From Hyphomicrobiales bacterium (lineage in GTDB: Bacteria > Pseudomonadota > Alphaproteobacteria > Rhizobiales > Methyloligellaceae): DNA of 54,802 nucleotides. Made by a program: the position numbers and the translations under genes. Positions 7,826-16,216 of this stretch are shown piece after piece. The notes under the pieces are model-generated. The model saw only the letters and a program-made list of their open reading frames with translations. It was not told the DNA's origin and did no database searches. Within the stretch, counting starts at the first letter, position 1. Every line of letters starts with the position of its first letter. The DNA lies in NCBI GenBank assembly GCA_021775525.1, contig JAJFHQ010000076.1, forward strand, positions 1 through 54,802, written 5' to 3'.

Positions 7826-10186
7826 TCAGGCAGCTTTTTCGCCGGGTACGGGGCCATCTACGGGGAGGCGAACCGTGAAAGTGCTGCCTTCGTCTTTCTT
7901 GCTTTTGATTGACACTGTGCCGTCATGTAACTCGACAAGTGTCTTCACCAAGCTCAGACCAATCCCTGTTCCGACAATACCGGTTGAAGTTTTGGCCCTG
8001 AAAAAGCGCCCGAATAAATTGGGAAGATCCTCTGCATCTATGCCCAGCCCGTTGTCACTCACCTGGATGACCACTTGATGGTCTTCAGCAAAAGCCATGA
8101 CATGAATGTCGGGAGCGCCGGGTGCATATTTAATGGCGTTTGTGAGCAGATTTGTAAGCACCTGTTCCAACGCGCTGTCATCCGCCCTGATTGTTTCCGG
8201 CAGGGCGTTCAACTCGCAAGTGATGACATGGTGTTTGGCGATCTCCTGGATACGCGAACACACGTCGGTAATCACTCGTCCGATATTGCAGGACCGCATG
8301 TCGACGGCGACTTTTCCCTCGTCGAGGCGGGCAGCTGTCAATGTGCTTTCCATCAACCGCGTCATGCGCACCACAGCGTCCCTGATCTTGTCGATTCGTT
8401 TCAACACGTCGTCTGACGACATTCGGTCAGCACTTTTCTTGAGACGCTGTGCGGTCGAGTCGATGATCGCCAAAGGTGTACGGAATTCGTGGCTCGCCAT
8501 AGAGACAAACTGGCGTTGAAGTTCGTTGAGTTCCTTCTCCTTTGCCAGGGAGGCTTCGAGTTCCTGCGCCTTGGCCTTTAAATCCGAAGTTGCCTCGTTG
8601 ACAAGTTCCTGTAGCGTGTCACGGTCCTCCAGCAATTGGCGTTCTGTCGCCTTGCGCTCTGTAACATCGTGGGAAATATTGAACAGCCGTGGTTCGCTGC
8701 GAACCATGACCCATTCACCAGACACCATCATATCGCGCAGCTCACCACTCTTGGTGCGGTACTGCGTTTCGTAATCGTTGATGCTGCCTTTCTTCTTGAG
8801 AAGTTCAACAAAACTTGCACGCTGGTTCGGATCGGCCCACACCCCAAGTTTTAGAGCTGAGTTCCCTATCGCCTCCTCACGCGTGTACCCCATGGTCGTG
8901 AGCCACGCCTCGTTCAGATCGTAGATGGCGCCATCGGGTCCAGAAATAGAAAAGGGAATCGGGTTCGACTGGAACGCTTTCGAAAACAGTTCCTCGCTCT
9001 GCTTGAGATCTTTTTCTGTCGCACGGCGAGTGGTTACATCTTCAACGATAGCGGCAAACACCTGCTGGTTTTGCGATTGAATCTGCTGCAGTGTGACCTT
9101 CACATCATACAGTGAGCCGTCCTTCCGACAATGAACGGTATCAAACTGAATGTGTTTCTTCTCACCATTGCGGAGAGGAATGATGAGGTTTTCAAATAAT
9201 TCAAGTGTGACTTCAGGCTTGATGTCCACGGGCGTGAGTTCACACAACTCGCTCATGGTGTAGCCAAGATTTTCGCAGGCGCTGGTATTGACCTGAATGA
9301 ATTTGAGCGAGTTGGCATCAAAGACATAAATCTCGTTGATCGCGTCCTCGACAATACGCGCCAGTCTTTGATTCATGGCCTCGGCTTTTGCCAACTCCGA
9401 GATATCTTCATGTGTTGCAACCCAACCACCATCGGAGAGTGGCCGGTGAGAAATTGCAAAAACACGTCCATCTGAAAGGAGTTGAATTTTGGTCGAAGCC
9501 TCGTCTTCACTGACGGCCGCGAGTCGCTCCTCGATGTATTTCTCTGAGTCATCCCCCACGAAAACATCGTGCCGTATCCTGTGTTCCAGTATTTGTCGGA
9601 AGGCCGTGCCTGGTTTCACAAGATCATTCGATAGTCCGTACATTGAAGCATAGAGCTCGTTACACACTATCAGGCGCTGTTCATGGTCAAACATGCAAAG
9701 ACCCTGGGACATGTTTTCTAGCGCGGCATGAAAGCGTTCATTCTGGCCGGTGAGTTCTGCTTCACGCTGGTTCAGTTTGGATAGTGTGGTGACAGCCTCC
9801 TGGCCGATCTGGTGGACATGGCTCTCGCTCGCTTTAAGCTTATCGATGACATCCGATGATCTCAGGATGCTTCTCGCAAACCCAATAGCCATGAGAATGG
9901 ATCCGCCGGGGACCATGATCCAAATAATGTCGTGATGCAGAAATTCGAGCCCGGTCAGTAGAGCGGTGAAATGTGAGAGAAACGGAAACAGGTACAAACA
10001 GGAGAGATCCCAAATATAGGATATTCCGATTGCGCTCATCCCTGCGACTATAAGGAAAAAGTCCCTGCGCAATTTTTTCACGAGTACAGCTTTTTTATGC
10101 CTCTGAAAAACCCAGAAGGCATAGGCAAACGCCCCGATGGTCATCAGGTCAATGACTGTCTGCCATGCCTTCGAAATTTCGGGCAT
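7826..10186 (-). CDS. Membrane PAS sensor histidine kinase (orphan, paralogue of neighbour)
   Basis: This 786-residue kinase has about three transmembrane helices in its first 125 residues (LMTIGAFAYAFWVF, FFLIVAGMSAIGISYIW, IIWIMVPGGSILMAIGFA). A coiled coil follows, then three PAS domains: ENMSQGLCMFDHEQRLIVCNE at about 170, a second around AINEIYVFDANSLKFIQVN, and a third around AFQSNPIPFSISGPDG. HisKA has SHEFRTP with the histidine near 566, and the HATPase domain shows NLLTNAIKYAP, DNGLGID and GTGIGLSLV. From the coiled coil before HisKA to the C-terminus it is nearly parallel to the 5492-7636 kinase, and its first PAS also matches the neighbour's first PAS. The pair therefore arose by duplication with exchange of the sensory front end. 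No cognate response regulator is visible. Confidence 0.9.
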   Translation of the reverse strand: MPEISKAWQTVIDLMTIGAFAYAFWVFQRHKKAVLVKKLRRDFFLIVAGMSAIGISYIWDLSCLYLFPFLSHFTALLTGLEFLHHDIIWIMVPGGSILMAIGFARSILRSSDVIDKLKASESHVHQIGQEAVTTLSKLNQREAELTGQNERFHAALENMSQGLCMFDHEQRLIVCNELYASMYGLSNDLVKPGTAFRQILEHRIRHDVFVGDDSEKYIEERLAAVSEDEASTKIQLLSDGRVFAISHRPLSDGGWVATHEDISELAKAEAMNQRLARIVEDAINEIYVFDANSLKFIQVNTSACENLGYTMSELCELTPVDIKPEVTLELFENLIIPLRNGEKKHIQFDTVHCRKDGSLYDVKVTLQQIQSQNQQVFAAIVEDVTTRRATEKDLKQSEELFSKAFQSNPIPFSISGPDGAIYDLNEAWLTTMGYTREEAIGNSALKLGVWADPNQRASFVELLKKKGSINDYETQYRTKSGELRDMMVSGEWVMVRSEPRLFNISHDVTERKATERQLLEDRDTLQELVNEATSDLKAKAQELEASLAKEKELNELQRQFVSMASHEFRTPLAIIDSTAQRLKKSADRMSSDDVLKRIDKIRDAVVRMTRLMESTLTAARLDEGKVAVDMRSCNIGRVITDVCSRIQEIAKHHVITCELNALPETIRADDSALEQVLTNLLTNAIKYAPGAPDIHVMAFAEDHQVVIQVSDNGLGIDAEDLPNLFGRFFRAKTSTGIVGTGIGLSLVKTLVELHDGTVSIKSKKDEGSTFTVRLPVDGPVPGEKAA

Positions 10187-10406
10187 ATCCGACCCAGTGC
10201 TTTTACAATTCGAATTGAGCCCATGAACGGGCTTATTCCCAAGGTCAGACTTTAGGCTTGAATTCTAAATAATTAGGAAAACCCGGCGTCGTTGATGACG
10301 GTTCACCGCTGGGGCATCGAATGCCCCCTGATGAAGATGGATCATTCCAATTGTGTACGTCGCTTAGTCGTGAAGATTTTAGCCGTTATGCGTATCGTAA
10401 ATGCGT

Positions 10407-10718
10407 CTAGTAACAGACTTGGGCTTTCGCTTTGCAGTTCCTGTGTGGAAGCATGTACTTGATGAACCATTCACCGCACTTGATGCGCACCTTGCCGACG
10501 CGGACGCGCTTGACACCCTTCTCCTGCTGCCATTGTTCGACATACCACAGCAGCTTGTTTTTAACCGTACCCTCGGTGCCGGTATCATAGAACATGTCGG
10601 TGCCGTTATGGCTCGCATCGAACGTCTTGCACAGGGCTTCGGCGCGTTGCGGCGTTGCAACTGCAAACACAAGGAAAACCGTCAAAGTGAGGGTTGAAAA
10701 GCTAACAAAATCACGCAT
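10407..10718 (-). CDS. Small secreted four-cysteine protein (paralogue 2)
   Basis: This is a 103-residue protein. The ATG at 10718 is preferred over an upstream in-frame codon because GCGGGGAAC lies just before it and a signal peptide follows directly (hydrophobic LTLTVFLVFAVA, probable cleavage after AEA). The mature part of about 75 residues has four cysteines and the motif line C-x2-F...HNGTDxFY...GT...QW...KGxKR...KCGxWFIKYxLPHxxCxAKxxVCY, shared almost position by position with the gene upstream (10769-11083). I do not recognise the family. Two disulphides are plausible in the periplasm or outside the cell. The basic, aromatic C-terminal half could bind a polyanion or a partner protein. 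It lies 50 bp after its paralogue on the same strand, so the two are probably co-transcribed. Confidence 0.7.
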   Translation of the reverse strand: MRDFVSFSTLTLTVFLVFAVATPQRAEALCKTFDASHNGTDMFYDTGTEGTVKNKLLWYVEQWQQEKGVKRVRVGKVRIKCGEWFIKYMLPHRNCKAKAQVCY

Positions 10719-10768
10719 GGATGTTCCCCGCAAAAATTATTCCCCTCGGTGCACCGGACAGGTAATGC

Positions 10769-11083
10769 TCAATAGCAAACACGTCCTTTTGCGATGCAGT
10801 GTTTGTGCGGCAATGCATATTTGATGAACCAGTTACCGCATTTGGTCTTCGACATGCGGATCTTGTAACGCTTGATGCCTTTTGCCGCCGTCCACTGGGT
10901 GATTGCACTTTTTACCTTCCATTCCGCGGTACCAGCCGCACCGTCGGAGTAAAAGAAGTCGGTGCCGTTATGGGTCCCCTTGAACCACCGGCAGCGAGCC
11001 TCCGCCGGGTCCGGCATCATCACCGAACCCACGACGATGAAACTCACCAATAATAAGAATCCTACACGAAACGCGCGCATCAT
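10769..11083 (-). CDS. Small secreted four-cysteine protein (paralogue 1)
   Basis: This is a 104-residue protein. The start at 11083 (MMRAFRVGFLLL) is chosen over the longer ORF start at 11176 because it gives a clean signal peptide (LLLVSFIVVGSVMM, cleavage near AEA) and has AGGGGG seven bases upstream. The mature chain has four cysteines and the same pattern as the 10407-10718 product: HNGTDFFY, QW..AKGIKRYK, KCGNWFIKYALPH and a terminal VCY. The two proteins share roughly half of their mature residues, so they are a duplicated pair with diverged middles. No family name is known to me. The Shine-Dalgarno is inside a perfect hairpin (separate entry), which suggests control of translation. 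Confidence 0.7.
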   Translation of the reverse strand: MMRAFRVGFLLLVSFIVVGSVMMPDPAEARCRWFKGTHNGTDFFYSDGAAGTAEWKVKSAITQWTAAKGIKRYKIRMSKTKCGNWFIKYALPHKHCIAKGRVCY

Positions 11084-11088
11084 ATTTG

Positions 11089-11110
11089 CCCCCTGAAATA
11101 ATTCAGGGGG
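11089..11110 (-). promoter_or_regulatory. Hairpin enclosing the ribosome binding site of the 11083 gene
   Basis: Read on the minus strand, arm CCCCCTGAA, loop TTAT and arm TTCAGGGGG form a perfect 9-bp stem with a 4-base loop. The 3' arm contains the only good Shine-Dalgarno (AGGGGG), and the start codon follows five bases later. A folded stem would hide the ribosome binding site. There is no T-run after it, so it is not a standard terminator for the dehydratase gene upstream. Confidence 0.6.
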
Positions 11111-11220
11111 AATTTTACATTTAACTTGTAGTGAGGGCCATATTCGGGGAGCGCACACGCGTGATTTTTTTCCCATCTGTGTCTATTCAACAACAGGTAT
11201 TCATAACACTCTGGAATCAA

Positions 11221-12933
11221 TTAATTTTTCAAGAGAAAATCGAAATCACAACCCTTGTCTGCTTGCAGGATTGTCTCATCAAACAGCTTGGCGTAGCCTC
11301 GGCTCGGGGTTACCCGGGGCGGGGTTTTATCCCTTATTGCAGCCCGCTGCTTGAGCTTTTCATCGCTCAAATCAACATTGAGGCTTCGGGCCGGAATATC
11401 GAGCGTAATCATGTCCCCCGTCTCGATGAGTGAGAGCGGTCCGCCAATGGCGGCTTCCGGCGTGACATGCAGGACGATCGAACCGAAAGCAGTGCCGCTC
11501 ATCCGTGCGTCTGAAATCCGCACCATGTCCTTGATACCGGCCTTTGCCAGTTTCTTCGGAATGGGCAGGTAGCCTGCCTCGGGCATCCCTGGCGCACCGA
11601 CGGGCCCGGCATTGCGCATCACAAGGATGTCGTCCTTGGTGACATCGAGATCGGGGTCATCAATGCGGGTTGCAATATCCTCCACGGAGTCAAACACAAT
11701 GGCGCGGCCGGTATGGGTGCGCAGGGCATTTGAAGACGCACTTTGTTTGATGATCGCGCCACCGGGTGCAAGATTGCCGCGCAACACAGCCAGCCCACCC
11801 TCGGGAGACAGCGGATTGTCCAGTGAGCTTACGATTGATTGCTCCCAATGCGGGGCGGCGTCGAGATGCTGCTTCAGACTCTGGCCCGACACGGTGATTT
11901 GCTCAAGGTCGAGCAGGGGAGCGAGGGTGCGCATTATGGTCGCAAAACCGCCCGCCTCATGCAGTTCCTGCATGTAATATTCACCAGAGGGTTTGAGATC
12001 GACAATAACGGGAGTTTCGCGCGCAAGCTCATCTACCCGGTCCAATGAAACCTCGATGCCCAGCCGTCCCGCCATGGCGGTAATGTGAATGAGACCATTG
12101 GTCGAGCCTCCTATCGCCAGCAGCACCCGAATTGCGTTTTCGACGGCTTGCGGAGTCATGATCTTGTCCAGGGTCAGCCCTGACGTTGCCATAGCGACAG
12201 CCTGCGTGCCGGTCTGCTCCGCATGGCGCAGGCGTTGCGATTGTACTGCCGGAATGGTCGCACCGCCGGGCAACATCACGCCTAGTGCTTCGGTCATGAG
12301 CGCCATGGTGCTGGCCGTTCCCATGACCATGCAGGTGCCCGGTGTGGGGCCAAGCTGGTCAGTGATGTCGGGCAGCTGTTCTTCGGCAATCTCACCTGCA
12401 CGAAAACGCGCCCAGAAGCTGCGGCAGTCGGTACAGGCACCGACGCGCTGCCCCTGGTAGGAGCCGGTGAGCATCGGGCCTGTTACTTCGAGAATGGCAG
12501 GCACATCAGCGCTGGCAGCACCCATGAGCAGAGCCGGTACAGTTTTGTCACACCCACCCACCAGCACTACCGCATCCATGGGTTGGGCACGGATCATTTC
12601 CTCGGTGTCCATGGACATCAGGTTTCGCAGATACATGGATGTGGGTGCGGAGAAAGATTCGTGTAGGGAAATCACCGGGAATTCAAATGGTAATCCGCCC
12701 GCCAGCATGACCCCGCGCTTGATGGCCTCGATGAGCTTGGGCACCGTCGCATGGCAGGAATTGTAGGCAGAATATGTGTTGGCGATGCCGATGATGGGGC
12801 GATCGAGTGCATCTTCGGTATAGCCCATGGATTTCAGGAACACGGTCCGCAGATAGACTGAGAATTCCGCATCACCGTAGCTCGGTAGCTTGTCGTAAAG
12901 TCCACCCTGTTTCGGTGCCTTCTTCTGGGCCAT
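11221..12933 (-). CDS. IlvD/Edd family dehydratase (sugar-acid type, [2Fe-2S])
   Basis: This is a 570-residue dehydratase. The three iron-sulphur ligands are in place: Cys60 (YNSCH), Cys128 (GGCDKTVPA) and Cys201 (GTCMVMGTAST). The GACTDCRSFWARFRAGEI segment is also present. The spacing Cys60/128/201 matches the L-arabinonate and D-xylonate dehydratase branch (about 59/127/200), whereas dihydroxy-acid dehydratases of branched-chain synthesis differ in these regions. The likely reaction is removal of water from a sugar acid or another 2,3-dihydroxy acid to give a 2-keto-3-deoxy acid. The exact substrate cannot be read from sequence. The gene stands alone between divergent ABM (13065) and the small secreted proteins. 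I see no adjacent sugar transporter or dehydrogenase. A possible operator lies just upstream (12969-12998). Confidence 0.88.
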   Translation of the reverse strand: MAQKKAPKQGGLYDKLPSYGDAEFSVYLRTVFLKSMGYTEDALDRPIIGIANTYSAYNSCHATVPKLIEAIKRGVMLAGGLPFEFPVISLHESFSAPTSMYLRNLMSMDTEEMIRAQPMDAVVLVGGCDKTVPALLMGAASADVPAILEVTGPMLTGSYQGQRVGACTDCRSFWARFRAGEIAEEQLPDITDQLGPTPGTCMVMGTASTMALMTEALGVMLPGGATIPAVQSQRLRHAEQTGTQAVAMATSGLTLDKIMTPQAVENAIRVLLAIGGSTNGLIHITAMAGRLGIEVSLDRVDELARETPVIVDLKPSGEYYMQELHEAGGFATIMRTLAPLLDLEQITVSGQSLKQHLDAAPHWEQSIVSSLDNPLSPEGGLAVLRGNLAPGGAIIKQSASSNALRTHTGRAIVFDSVEDIATRIDDPDLDVTKDDILVMRNAGPVGAPGMPEAGYLPIPKKLAKAGIKDMVRISDARMSGTAFGSIVLHVTPEAAIGGPLSLIETGDMITLDIPARSLNVDLSDEKLKQRAAIRDKTPPRVTPSRGYAKLFDETILQADKGCDFDFLLKN

Positions 12934-12968
12934 GCGCTCAGCCTTTCTGTACCTTAAAGGAGTTGGTG

Positions 12969-12998
12969 TTGGCAGGTTGCGCCATGATAGCGTGCCAA
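12969..12998. promoter_or_regulatory. Inverted half-sites TTGGCA and TGCCAA between divergent genes
   Basis: TTGGCA (12969-12974) and TGCCAA (12993-12998) form a perfect 6-bp inverted pair with an 18-base spacer, 36-65 bp upstream of the dehydratase start and 67-96 bp upstream of the ABM gene. It could be an operator serving one or both, but a pair this short also occurs by chance. Confidence 0.25.
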
Positions 12999-13064
12999 TC
13001 TGCCCATGCCCAATGTTCCAACTTTCAATTCCACTACCGGGCTGGATATTAGGAGGATAAAATT

Positions 13065-13349
13065 ATGCGCGCCATCATTGTTGATTTCGAAGCACTGCCG
13101 GGAAAAGGAGATGAAGTGCGTGATGTCCTTCAGACCCAGGCTCGTAATGCGCTGGAGAAAGAACCCGGATGCCGTCAATTTGATGTGTGCGGTGATCCCG
13201 ATGACCCTCATAAATTCTTTCTGTACGAGCTGTATGATGACGATGCCGCAGTCGAGGCTCACGGTCAGTATGATCACTATGCCGCTTTTCGCGTAAGCAT
13301 TGACCCCCTGCTCAAGAGCCGTAATCGGCGCGATATGGTGAAACTCTAG
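13065..13349 (+). CDS. ABM-domain (putative quinol monooxygenase-like) protein
   Basis: A 94-residue dimeric ferredoxin-like alpha+beta barrel protein. It begins with MRAIIVDFEALPGKGDEV, continues with a helix ALEKEPGCRQFDV and the strand HKFFLYELYDDDAAVEAH, and ends FRVSIDPLL. This is the order seen in antibiotic biosynthesis monooxygenase (ABM) domains such as YgiN. Members oxidise quinols or polycyclic aromatics without a cofactor, or serve as heme-degrading or signalling proteins, so the substrate is open. The start ATG has TTAGGAGG close upstream, a strong ribosome binding site. It is divergent from the dehydratase gene. Confidence 0.8.
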   Translation: MRAIIVDFEALPGKGDEVRDVLQTQARNALEKEPGCRQFDVCGDPDDPHKFFLYELYDDDAAVEAHGQYDHYAAFRVSIDPLLKSRNRRDMVKL

Positions 13350-13479
13350 TTTTACTATTAACGTGTTGAGTACAAATGTCATTCTCGTCCATTTTTAACC
13401 AAAAACTTGTGTTAGTCTCCTGTAATTGCCATATGAATCGGACCCACACATTTTTGGCCAATGGAATTATTGAGACGGC

Positions 13480-14802
13480 ATGGCAGCGAGCAATACGCAA
13501 GTTGTAAGTTCAGGGAAGGGCAGTCTTGCTGCCAAGCCTGAGCGGCTGCCCGCGCGCCGGAAAAAGCCTGCCAAGATCAAGGTGCGTAAATATGGTCCCG
13601 TGGGCGCATTTCTGCGTCCTATTGGCATTTCGCTCGCGCTGCTGCTTGCTGCCTATGGCCTTGTGTCATTGGGATCTACCTTTTGGCGCTCATGGGAGCG
13701 CCATCAGGACTACACGGTGGCGGCACATTCCGACAAAAGCATCTTCGATATTTTCGTCAAGTCGTCACTTCCTGAAGATGCGGTTGATCTGGTGGTGCGT
13801 GATGTGGATGGCAAACTGCGCCGGGTCACCGCAGCAAAAACGCAGACCGACCTGTTCGTCAATGAAACCATAGGAATGCTGGATGACGAGCGCGACTTGA
13901 TCAAGCAGGCGTCCGGCGCCGATATTGACCGTGTTTTCGAGCAGGCCTTCGCCGACAAGGAGCAGGTGCTGGAGGCCTATGCCGACTGGTTCTTTGAGTG
14001 GAAGCGTTCCTACATCGTGCTGAAGGAAACGCTCACATCGGCTGCCAACCGCTTTGTGCAAACGGGAGAGTATGAAAGCCTGAGCGAGGCTGTGGAGCGC
14101 GACCTCAAGGACTATTTCATGCGTCACTACAAGGACCAGGTGCTCAAGCCCGAGGTGCGCGATCAGAAGATTACACAAGGGCTGGAAACGCTGGTGCGCC
14201 GGGGTCATGAAAATTACCGTCGGGTGATTGCCAATGGCGACATGCGCCTGCAGTTGTTTCTCGCCAAGCATACGCGGCATCTCGCCGACATCCCCGCCGA
14301 TGGAAAACTAACTGATGTGATGCTCGACTGGGACGCGCAGAAATGGAAAGCGCCGGTCTATCTGATGGAAGACCGGGCGTTCGCCGGGATTGCCGGGTTA
14401 GGCGTTGCCGCGGGCAGCGGGACAGCAGGCGCCCTGGTACTTGGCCCCGTGATGAACCGGGTCATGGCGCGAAGTTTCGGAATGCTTTCGAGGCGCTTCG
14501 TGACCGCGTTCGGCTCCAGATTGGCGCTGGCAGAGTCGGGTGCAGTCGCGGGTACCGTGGTACAGCCTGCCGGCGGTCAGATCGTCGGCGCCATTGCCGG
14601 TGTTCTGATTGGGGTGGCGGCGGACTATTTCATCAACGAAGCGCAGGAAGAGTTCAACCGCGACAAATTCATGGCCGCCAACCGCGAGGCGCTGGAGGCG
14701 ACCATTGATGCGTGGAAGTCGAAACTCACCGGCAATGTGGATGCTGCAATAGATCGCTGGTTTGATGATGCGCGCAAGGGCGTGGTTCTGGCGCGAGAAT
14801 AA
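13480..14802 (+). CDS. Membrane protein of unknown function with Gly/Ala-rich C-terminal hydrophobic region
   Basis: This 440-residue protein belongs to no family I recognise. It has a basic N-terminus (about 1-45), one transmembrane helix (about 46-66, PIGISLALLLAAYGLVSLGS), and a long charged, probably periplasmic, helical region (about 70-300). Two or three Gly/Ala-rich hydrophobic segments follow (about 305-390, GIAGLGVAAGSGTAGALVLG and VGAIAGVLIGVAADYFI), and an amphipathic charged tail closes the protein. The hydrophobic hairpin near the C-terminus could insert into a membrane. It is followed 82 bp later by a Kef-type antiporter on the same strand, so the two may be co-expressed. Confidence 0.7.
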   Translation: MAASNTQVVSSGKGSLAAKPERLPARRKKPAKIKVRKYGPVGAFLRPIGISLALLLAAYGLVSLGSTFWRSWERHQDYTVAAHSDKSIFDIFVKSSLPEDAVDLVVRDVDGKLRRVTAAKTQTDLFVNETIGMLDDERDLIKQASGADIDRVFEQAFADKEQVLEAYADWFFEWKRSYIVLKETLTSAANRFVQTGEYESLSEAVERDLKDYFMRHYKDQVLKPEVRDQKITQGLETLVRRGHENYRRVIANGDMRLQLFLAKHTRHLADIPADGKLTDVMLDWDAQKWKAPVYLMEDRAFAGIAGLGVAAGSGTAGALVLGPVMNRVMARSFGMLSRRFVTAFGSRLALAESGAVAGTVVQPAGGQIVGAIAGVLIGVAADYFINEAQEEFNRDKFMAANREALEATIDAWKSKLTGNVDAAIDRWFDDARKGVVLARE

Positions 14803-14884
14803 TCTTTCTTTCAATGACATCTGCAGATATCAAGATTCTGCATAATTGATTTGGCACTGACCAATCACGTGGATGAGGCGTGCA

Positions 14885-16216
14885 ATGGACTCGAGCCTGA
14901 CCGATCTTACACTGATCGCGGTTGTCGCGCTCATTGCCGTTGCCCTCGGCTTGGTCCTCGTCAGGCTCCGCCAACCGCCAATTGTTGGCTATATCATTGC
15001 CGGTATTCTACTCGGACCAACGGGGCTTGGTTTCGTATCACATACCGAATCCATCAGGCTTCTGGCGGAAATGGGCGTGCTGCTGCTGTTGTTTCTTATC
15101 GGCATGGAGTTGTCGCTGCGCGCCTTCGTTCTCGTGCTCAGGCCTGCGCTCATCACTGCTTCCCTTCAGATTGTCACATCACTTGGCGTGACATTCGCGT
15201 TCGGTTATTTCGCCGGATGGACAGTGCAGGCTTCAATCCTACTGGGCTTCGCCATCGCCGTCTCAAGTACCGCGCTTGTTATCAAGATGCTGGAGGATAT
15301 AGGCGAGTTGCGTACAGACCTGGGCCGGATCACCGTCGGCGTGCTGATTGCCCAGGACCTTGCCATCGTACCGATTCTGCTCCTCTCGGAGTCGCTGGGC
15401 CAAGGCCAGAGTATCGATTCAGGTATGGTTCTGAAGATGGCTCTCGCCATCGGGTCCTTGTTCGCGCTCGTGTGGGCGTTGGGGCGGCCGGGTAAAATTA
15501 CCATTCCCTTCTCCGATCGTATTGCCGGGAAAAGCGATCTTCTGACCCTCGCCATGCTGGGCATGTGCCTTGCGGGTGCAGCTATAAGTGGCTTGATCGG
15601 CCTGTCGCCAATTTATGGGGCTTTTGTTGCCGGTCTCGTGGTCGGCCAGTCAAACTTGCGCAGTGAGGCCATTCCTGCAACGCAACCCGTGCAGAGTCTT
15701 CTGATCGTCGTTTTCTTTCTGTCGATTGGCCTGCTGATTGATCTGAAGTTTGTTGCCGAGAACTGGGCTTTGCTGCTCCTGTTCGTGTTCGGCGTCATCG
15801 TGATCAAGTCCGTGCTCAATGTAGCAATCCTGCATCTTGCGGGAGAGAAATGGGAAACCGCGTTCCCTGCCGGCATTATCATGTCCCAGGTGGGTGAGTT
15901 TTCCTTTGTCACGGCTGCCGTCGGACTCAGAACCAGCGTGATTGATTTTTCCGCCTATCAGATTGTCATCTCGGTCATCGCCTTTTCGCTCCTCATCAGC
16001 CCCTTCTGGTTGATAACGGTGCGACGGTTTCATGAAGTCGCGCACAAGGGCATCAACAATTTCCGCCTGGCCTTGGCGGAGGTCTATGAGGATGAGCTTG
16101 CAGGCGTTGAAAAGGGTGCCGAGGGAGTTAAACGCGCAGGCAAGAAGGCCAGGCACTGGGTGCGTGCGGCCAAGCGTACTGCCGTGCGCAGGAGTGGGCA
16201 GATTGTCAATGTGTAG
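14885..16216 (+). CDS. Kef/CPA2-type monovalent cation:proton antiporter
   Basis: This is a 443-residue inner-membrane transporter with about twelve helices in the first 380 residues. Family marks include RLRQPPIVGYIIAGILLGPTGLG near the N-terminus, LLLFLIGMELSLRA, the unwound-helix region AVSSTALVIKMLEDIGELRTDLGR (with GVLIAQDLAIVPILLL), and SPIYGAFVAGLVVGQS. It exchanges K+ or Na+ for protons. No TrkA-N/RCK domain follows. The start at 14885 is preferred over 14873 because GAGG lies seven bases ahead of it. The tail after the last helix is basic (KRAGKKARHWVRAAKRTAVRRSG) and ends at an amber codon (16214-16216), after which the same frame stays open for 85 codons (separate entry). Confidence 0.9.
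   Translation: MDSSLTDLTLIAVVALIAVALGLVLVRLRQPPIVGYIIAGILLGPTGLGFVSHTESIRLLAEMGVLLLLFLIGMELSLRAFVLVLRPALITASLQIVTSLGVTFAFGYFAGWTVQASILLGFAIAVSSTALVIKMLEDIGELRTDLGRITVGVLIAQDLAIVPILLLSESLGQGQSIDSGMVLKMALAIGSLFALVWALGRPGKITIPFSDRIAGKSDLLTLAMLGMCLAGAAISGLIGLSPIYGAFVAGLVVGQSNLRSEAIPATQPVQSLLIVVFFLSIGLLIDLKFVAENWALLLLFVFGVIVIKSVLNVAILHLAGEKWETAFPAGIIMSQVGEFSFVTAAVGLRTSVIDFSAYQIVISVIAFSLLISPFWLITVRRFHEVAHKGINNFRLALAEVYEDELAGVEKGAEGVKRAGKKARHWVRAAKRTAVRRSGQIVNV

Noticed and set aside
10187..10406. Possible small gene or RNA between the kinase and the miniproteins
   Set aside because: I found no ORF with a start site and no clear stem-loop with T-run in this 220-base stretch.
14851..15495. 214-residue plus-strand ORF overlapping the antiporter
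   Set aside because: It lies in another frame of a clear transporter gene and has the Arg/His-rich composition of a shadow frame.
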